Source: Persicaria tinctoria
Taxonomy: Eukaryota > Streptophyta > Magnoliopsida > Caryophyllales > Polygonaceae
Length of the DNA: 64,000 nt
Assembly (NCBI GenBank): GCA_037127255.1
Contig: JBANSL010000001.1
Location: forward strand, 29,878,501 to 29,942,500
Direction: 5' to 3'
The position numbers were made by a program, and so were the translations under genes. Shown piece by piece: positions 58,675 to 64,000 of the stretch; positions within the stretch are counted from its first letter, which is position 1; each line of letters starts with the position of its first letter. The notes under the pieces are model-generated. The model was not told the DNA's origin. It was given only the letters and a program-made list of their open reading frames with translations, and did no database searches.

Positions 58675-60533
58675 CTACTTGCCATTGCCATTGTTAAACA
58701 CAACACCACCATTTGATGTAGCTTGTGAAGGGAAGGAAGTACCAACGTCACCTGCTGGTAGGATGGTGGAATTCAATAAGGCCTGAAATGGCATATTCTG
58801 TTGCATCATCATTTGCATCTGCTGCTCTTGTTGGAGTTGGATGCGCAAATGTTTGATGGTTGCTGCTTGTTCTTCCATTCGAGTTCCAAACATTTCCTTT
58901 AGTTGATCGACTTGCCTTTGAAGCTCTGTCTGATCAACTCTCAATGAAGACGGTGTAGCTGTTGGAAGAGCGGAAGCAGCAACTGTTGGAAGAGCAGAAG
59001 CGGCAGTTGCTAGACATCGATCACGAGTTGGTTCAGACGGAGAATGGATTGGCGAATGTGGAACTTGCACAGATGGTGGAGTAGGAATTGGAGGTGGCAA
59101 TGAGGCTTCACGAGCCGGTGGATTGAGCACATTGTCACACATACGATAAAGCGATCCTTGACCACACACTCTTCCCTTTTTACCACTTGCAGCAGCTTGA
59201 CGCCATAGCTTGTTCACGACTTCTTGGGGCATTGTCTCTTCTGGATGAGCTTCTGACCAATTTTCACACAATTGCTTGAAACGGTCCTAATTAAGTATCC
59301 GTAAAAACAAAGTCAATCCTTGTGAATTATATACAAATGCGGGGATCAATAAAAGAATGTATATATAGAACATACCAAACAAGTTGGAGGTCGATCGCCC
59401 GTCCACTGTCCAGTTTTGCCACTATGATAGATAGACTTTAAGAGTTGTTTTTGGGTCATTCTTTTCTTGCTCTCACTTTCCTGAAAACACAACAGTGGAA
59501 AGATGAAGTTTAGACTAGTATGTATGTGAACCAATTATCCAATTTGAACTATATATATAGAAAGTCATAGTACTTACAAACTTGTACACGTTTTGAAAAA
59601 CCGATCGAGAGCCACCGATATATATAGATGTGCCATCGGGGCCCTTCGATGCCCTGTTACGCTTGTTGGTACCACTAGAGCGCTCGAAATCCTTACTTTT
59701 CCACTCTTCTTTCATCTTAGTCCAATTCTCTGGAGAAACAAATGGTGGTTTTCTATCATCCTCCCGAGCATCAAAAAGCACATTCCGAAGATGGCTGCTA
59801 CACTTAGTTCGCCAATTCGCTTTAATCCTTGTCGCATGACGATCTTTCCAGCTGAAGGTTTTCTGCACATGTGATTGGTGAGTGTATACATGTACATATA
59901 TAAACAAAACAAAAATTAAAGAAGACAACTAAAATACATATAAGTTCCGTAACATATATATACATACTTCAAACTCAGCCCACCATAGCTTTTTAACATC
60001 ATCTGTAACTTTTGAAAAGGAAGTCCATGGTCCTTCATAGAAGGAGTGTATAGTTGTTCTAATAAATCCTAGAACTTCTGTCTTCTCCAAAAACCTGAGG
60101 TAAAGGGCAACAATTAATTATCACGGAAGAAAAAATTAGAGTCAAATCAACAATTGAAGATACTAAAAGAAAAGCATTTATATTACGAATCTCCCTTTGG
60201 GCGGATTATAAGTCTGTTTTGGGCATCCTTGACTAGCCCCGGTGGTCGATCTTGATCATCCTCGGAGACGTCAGAGTCAAATCCAACACGTGGAACTTTG
60301 TCTAATATGTCCTCATCTTCTTCCAATAATGCATCACCACCATCTGTGTTGCCTGTAGCTACCTCTTCATGTCTTGCATCCGATCTCTGCTCAACTTGCC
60401 CCATCCCATCAAGATTTGGGCGAGACAAACCCACCAAATCAAGCATACCTGGCGAACTTGGCTGCCCTGGAGTAACGGTGGAGTTGTTGGGTCGAGAATG
60501 GTCACCGGAATTGCGACCTATCAACCTTCGCAT
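58675..60533 (-). CDS. CACTA second protein (Ptta/En/Spm plant transposase family), five exons, 491 aa
   Basis: Exons, in transcription order, are 60533-60187, 60094-59968, 59862-59578, 59480-59376 and 59286-58675. All introns are GT...AG and the frame stays open for 491 codons from MRRLIGRNSG. Residues 1-115 are acidic and low-complexity. The conserved core follows (FIRTTIHSFYEGPWTSFSKV, FSWKDRHATRIKANWRTKCS, FVSPENWTKMKEEWKSKDF, NRASKGPDGTSIYIGGSRSV, LCENWSEAHPEETMPQEVV). The C-terminus has a coiled coil (QTELQRQVDQLKEMFGTRME) and Gln/Met-rich tail. In En/Spm the equivalent protein binds subterminal repeats and helps bring the ends together; here that is inferred. An acceptor-like AG before 60546 hints at an upstream leader exon. 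It lies downstream of the TNP2-like gene and may share its transcript. Confidence 0.85.
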
Positions 60534-61704
60534 TCTGAATTCACTGTAAACACAACTTATGGTTAGTTATGAGTTGAAAAAATTCAAAGAAATCCTTGAG
60601 GGAGGTGAGTTTATAATTGAGGTAATGGGAGATAACTGTCAATTACCACTTTGTTAATTTTTTGTGCTCCAATTTTTTGTTTTCTATAATGGCGAAGGAT
60701 CAACTGCCATTAATTCCCTTCGTAACTTTTAAAATTTTTTATTTGAAATTTACACAAAAAAATCACTTCCCTCCATTTCTAAATATTTTGGTCAGAAATT
60801 TCCCTCCATATTTATTTATTAATCTAAAAATTCCCTCCCTTTCTAAAGATTTTAGTCTAGAAATTCCCTCCATATTTATGTATTACTATAAAAATTCCCT
60901 CAATTTCTAAATATTTTAAAATATTTTACATGTGCCTCTCCCAATAGAGTAGGGATGACGCATTTGACATTCTTAGATAAAATTTAAGGCATAATTGAAA
61001 CTAAAAAAGATGATTGGAATTGAAACAGAGTAACAAAAAATCAAAGCTTAATTGTAAAGGGTTAAAGTTGTAAGGCACATTTTATCATGCACTTGGCATG
61101 TAGGACAACCACATTTGAAGTAAATATGAATAATTGAGAACTCAAAAGTATAAAGAAACCCAGTAGCATAGCACGAAGATGGTTGGAACTTGATATCAAA
61201 ACATTTTAAATCAAAATATCACATGTAATAATAAGGGATCTAAGAAATCTAGAATTCTTCACGATTTATTTGTGAGGAATTAAAGTTCTAAGAAACATTT
61301 TATCAAACACTTAACATACATGTCAATTTCTAACAATTAATCTAAAATAGGAATAAACGAAAATCGAGGGCACTTATAGATTGAGGATGACATAATTGTC
61401 ACTTTTCTCCGAGATGTGGATGGACTAGCCGAGCTTGCGGTGGGCTACCGGAGCTGATCGAACTCTTTTGTCTTCATCCTTAGTGACTAGTGAGGAGGCT
61501 AATATTATCTCTTCCTATTCCACCTGCTTTCAATTTGATGCATGTAGACAATTGAAATAGATGAGCAACAGGTGTCAAATCCAAAGCAACACATGTCAAA
61601 GAATACATATAAATATGATATAAATATGATATACATATATTCGAGTCCATAACAGATTAATTAATATCCTTTGTATCTTAATATGCAAATTACTACACTT
61701 ACCT
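60534..61704. other. Spacer between the two CACTA genes
   Basis: AT-rich; besides the 64-bp repeat I see no frame or motif. Possibly an intron or untranslated region if the two genes share a transcript. Confidence 0.4.
60767..60920. repeat. 64-bp tandem repeat between the CACTA genes
   Basis: Units begin TTCCCTCC at 60767 and 60831, and a partial at 60895. Each unit also contains an inner TTCCCTCCATATTTAT half, so it is a dimer of diverged 30-mers. Confidence 0.85.
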
Positions 61705-64000
61705 CTAAAAATCTTCTTCATCTTCATCGCCTTCTTCCTCACCATCATCTTCTATTTGCACATTTTCTTCATTTGAACTTGAATTATCAATAAGTTCATC
61801 ATCATCCTCTGGTATTTCAATATCCACATCAAACTCTTCAACCTCAACATCCACACCTGCACTTGGATCTTCTAGATTTTCTGAATCATCAACGGTTGGC
61901 ACTTGAACAGTTTCTTGAGGTTGATATGCTTCTTCTTGAGTATCAATCCATACCTTCTCGATGGTGCCCCGAGCTTTAGCTTTACACACAGCCCACCAAT
62001 TTTTTCGATCTCGTGTTGCACCAGGATATTCGGCATAGAAAACTTGAATAGCTTGTTGTGCCAAAATGAATGGATCATTTTTCTTGTACAACCGTTTATG
62101 ATTCACATCTACGAGATCATATTTTTTGTGAATGTTCATGCCTGTTTGTGGATCAAACCAGCGACATTTGAAAATCACAAGACGTTTAGGAAGAGTGCCT
62201 GGGTACTCCAATTGGATTATCTCTTCGATAAGCCCATAGAAATCAGTCTCATCTGCATTGTAGTTTGATCCTTTGATCCAAACCCCACTATTCATAGTGG
62301 ATTTTCCTTCCCCTCTCTGCAAAGTCTGAAAATTGTAACCATTCAGCTTATACCCTGGCCATGCTACTGCAATTGCTTTTGGACCATGTGCTAAACTTTT
62401 TATTAACTCATCATTTACATTATTCTTCTCATCTTTTACCTGTTACAAAATAAAATAAGTCAATTAATTAGACTAGAACCATCAGTAAAACGCATGTGGG
62501 TAGAATATATACTTACATATGCTTTAAACCATGGTGTGAATTGCTCATCGAAACTTCTGTCATTTGCCCCGCTAACTTCACTGTCAAAAATGCTAAAGGA
62601 AAAGTTTTATGTTATATAAAATAATAATTTACAAGTATAAATTTTTATCAACTAATTTATAGTATAAATTGATGTATGCCAATACATACTTAGCATAAGG
62701 TTCAACTTCCGGGCAATTTAACAATATATATGTCTCAAGTACGTGCTTTTCTGTTGGATTAATAACCCATCGTGTGGTTGATTTTCCATATCCTCGTCCA
62801 GGATAGTTAAAGATAGAGAAAGGTGAATAAGAGTTTGTAGACTGACATTCATCATCTTGTTGTGGCTGCCTTCTCATACATGTAGGTTCAAAATAATGCT
62901 CAGCAAATGTAGCTATTTCTTCAATAATATACGAGGAGCAAATTGAAGCTTCCACATGTGCTTTGTTTCCAACTTTATTCTTCAAGTGATGAAGAAATCT
63001 AAAAATATAAAAAATAATATGGTTGTAAATTTAAAAAAAGGACATAAAACTATATTGATCATGAATAAGCCAAAAAAATTACCTCTCAAATGGATACATC
63101 CAACGATATTGAACTGGGCCGCTAACTTGTGCTTCAAAAGGCAAGTGTATCAACAAATGTTCCATTGAGTCAAAGATTGAAGGAGGGAAAATCATGGCTA
63201 ACTTGCATAAAATTAGAGGAATAGCATCTTCCAGCTTTTTTATTTGCGCAACTGACAATGTAGGTGAGCATAAAGAGTGGAAAAACTGACTCAACTCGGT
63301 GATAGTCCCCCAAACACTTTCAGGTAGCATTTCTCTAAAAGCAATTGGAATCAACCTCTGCATAAATACATGACAGTCATGACTCTTCATCCCAATTAGT
63401 TTGCACTCATCCATTTTCACACACTGCCCAATATTAGAAGCATACCCATCTGGAAATTTTAATGATTTTAGCCATTCGCAAATGTCCCTCTTTTGATTTC
63501 TGGTCAAAGTATAAACAGCCTTTGGTTTCGCCCCCTTATAATCATCTTCTACTTGCAAGCTCGGACGATCACAATACAACCGAATATCTTTTCTTGCATT
63601 CAATGTATCTTTGGACTTTCCACGTATGTCCATCACTATATTAAAAACGTTATCGAAAACATTTTTTTCTATGTGCATAACATCAAGATTATGACGAATC
63701 AGATGTGTTTTCCAATATGGAAGTTTCCAAAATATACTTTGTTTTGTCCAATTATGATGAATCTTGTATCCCTCTATAGTTGCATGTGGAGAGTCATTCA
63801 CAAATGGAAAGTCTTTCACACAATCAAAAATCTCTTGTCCTCCTAAACGATGAGGGGCACTTGACTTCTCAAGGTAATTTTTGGAAAATGCCTTTTTATT
63901 TCTTCTAAACATGTGATCAGCTGGCAAAAACCTTCTATGGCAATCAAACCATGAGTGCTTTCGGCTATGCTCCAACCAGAATGCTTTAGTATCTTTCATA
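61705..64000 (-). CDS. CACTA TNP2-like transposase, partial (N-terminus beyond window)
   Basis: Visible exons are (beyond)-63083, 62998-62690, 62592-62517 and 62439-61705, with GT...AG introns and 678 open codons in one consistent frame. The first exon matches the Transposase_21/tnp2 region: FWLEHSRKHSWFDCHRRFLP, DVMHIEKNVFDNVFNIVMDI. It runs on into the DUF4218-type region (KSHDCHVFMQRLIPIAFREM, SMEHLLIHLPFEAQVSGPVQ, YRWMYPFER, FLHHLKNKVGNKAHVEASI). The last exon has the DUF4216-type region (VWIKGSNYNADETDFYGLIE, FKCRWFDPQTG) and an Asp/Glu-rich tail. TNP2-type proteins catalyse excision and insertion at CACTA ends in the nucleus. No stop or shift is seen in the visible part, so it may be recently active. 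The N-terminal Myb/SANT-like associated domain and most catalytic acidic residues lie outside or cannot be assigned here. Confidence 0.9.

Larger units (their letters stand above)
57882..64000 (-). mobile_element. CACTA (En/Spm) transposon, one terminus and most coding region; runs off window
   Basis: The terminus CACTACTAGAAAT at 57882 is the hallmark CACTA end. It is followed by 370 bases of subterminal repeats with CCGACG/TCGGTA cores. Both transposon genes are on the minus strand, so this is the 3' terminus; the other lies beyond 64000. The 3 bases outside are TAT, a possible target duplication half. Visible length is 6.1 kb. Confidence 0.93.

Overview
This window is repeat-dominated nuclear DNA from a flowering plant, most likely a eudicot. 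The evidence is the transposon content: Ty1/copia and Ty3/gypsy LTR elements with plant-type primer sites, Stowaway MITEs, a Helitron, plant L1 and RTE LINEs, a tRNA-type SINE and a CACTA element. There is also one intron-containing plant-specific TPR gene. I cannot name the species. Exon calls rest on reading frame plus GT/AG borders, without transcript support. TSD below means target-site duplication.

Layout. Positions 1-7.3 kb are a pile of LTR-retrotransposon pieces: a TCGA-rich LTR, two minus-strand fragments with an initiator-Met-type primer site, a gypsy polyprotein tail, and an Athila-like LTR with a tRNA-Asp-type primer site. From 7.7 to 21.2 kb a degenerate L1 LINE is split in two by a 10.96-kb LTR element (9239-20201, TSD CTCTG). 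That element has about 3.2-kb LTRs and a 4.76-kb interior with no recognisable coding, so it resembles a LARD. From 21.2 to 25.1 kb there is a Helitron, AT-rich tandem duplications and a SINE. The SINE lies just upstream of the only confident host gene, a three-exon TPR-like gene at 25368-26447.

From 26.5 to 30.1 kb are non-coding DNA, a second Stowaway MITE and an RTE LINE tail. From 30.1 to 38.7 kb a small AT-rich inverted-repeat element has been split by a SIRE-like copia element (30223-36376, TSD GAATA) and a solo LTR (36434-38504, TSD ATATG). A second, short-LTR copia element lies at 38936-42362 (TSD AAAAT). From 43 to 56 kb there is a run of terminal-inverted-repeat (TIR) elements. Several carry internal tandem repeats or GC-rich gene-like segments. 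Two belong to a foldback family whose arms are built from an ACCACCCCTTAAA-type motif. From 57882 to the window end is the terminus and much of the coding part of a CACTA transposon. Both of its transposon genes, on the minus strand, are open in all visible exons.

How it works together. There is no operon-like or metabolic system here. The window records nested transposition: LINE, then LARD-like element; MITE, then copia element and solo LTR; foldback element, then TIR element and retroelement. The functional candidates are the TPR gene and the CACTA transposase pair. The least explained objects are the LARD-like element and the TIR elements with internal arrays.
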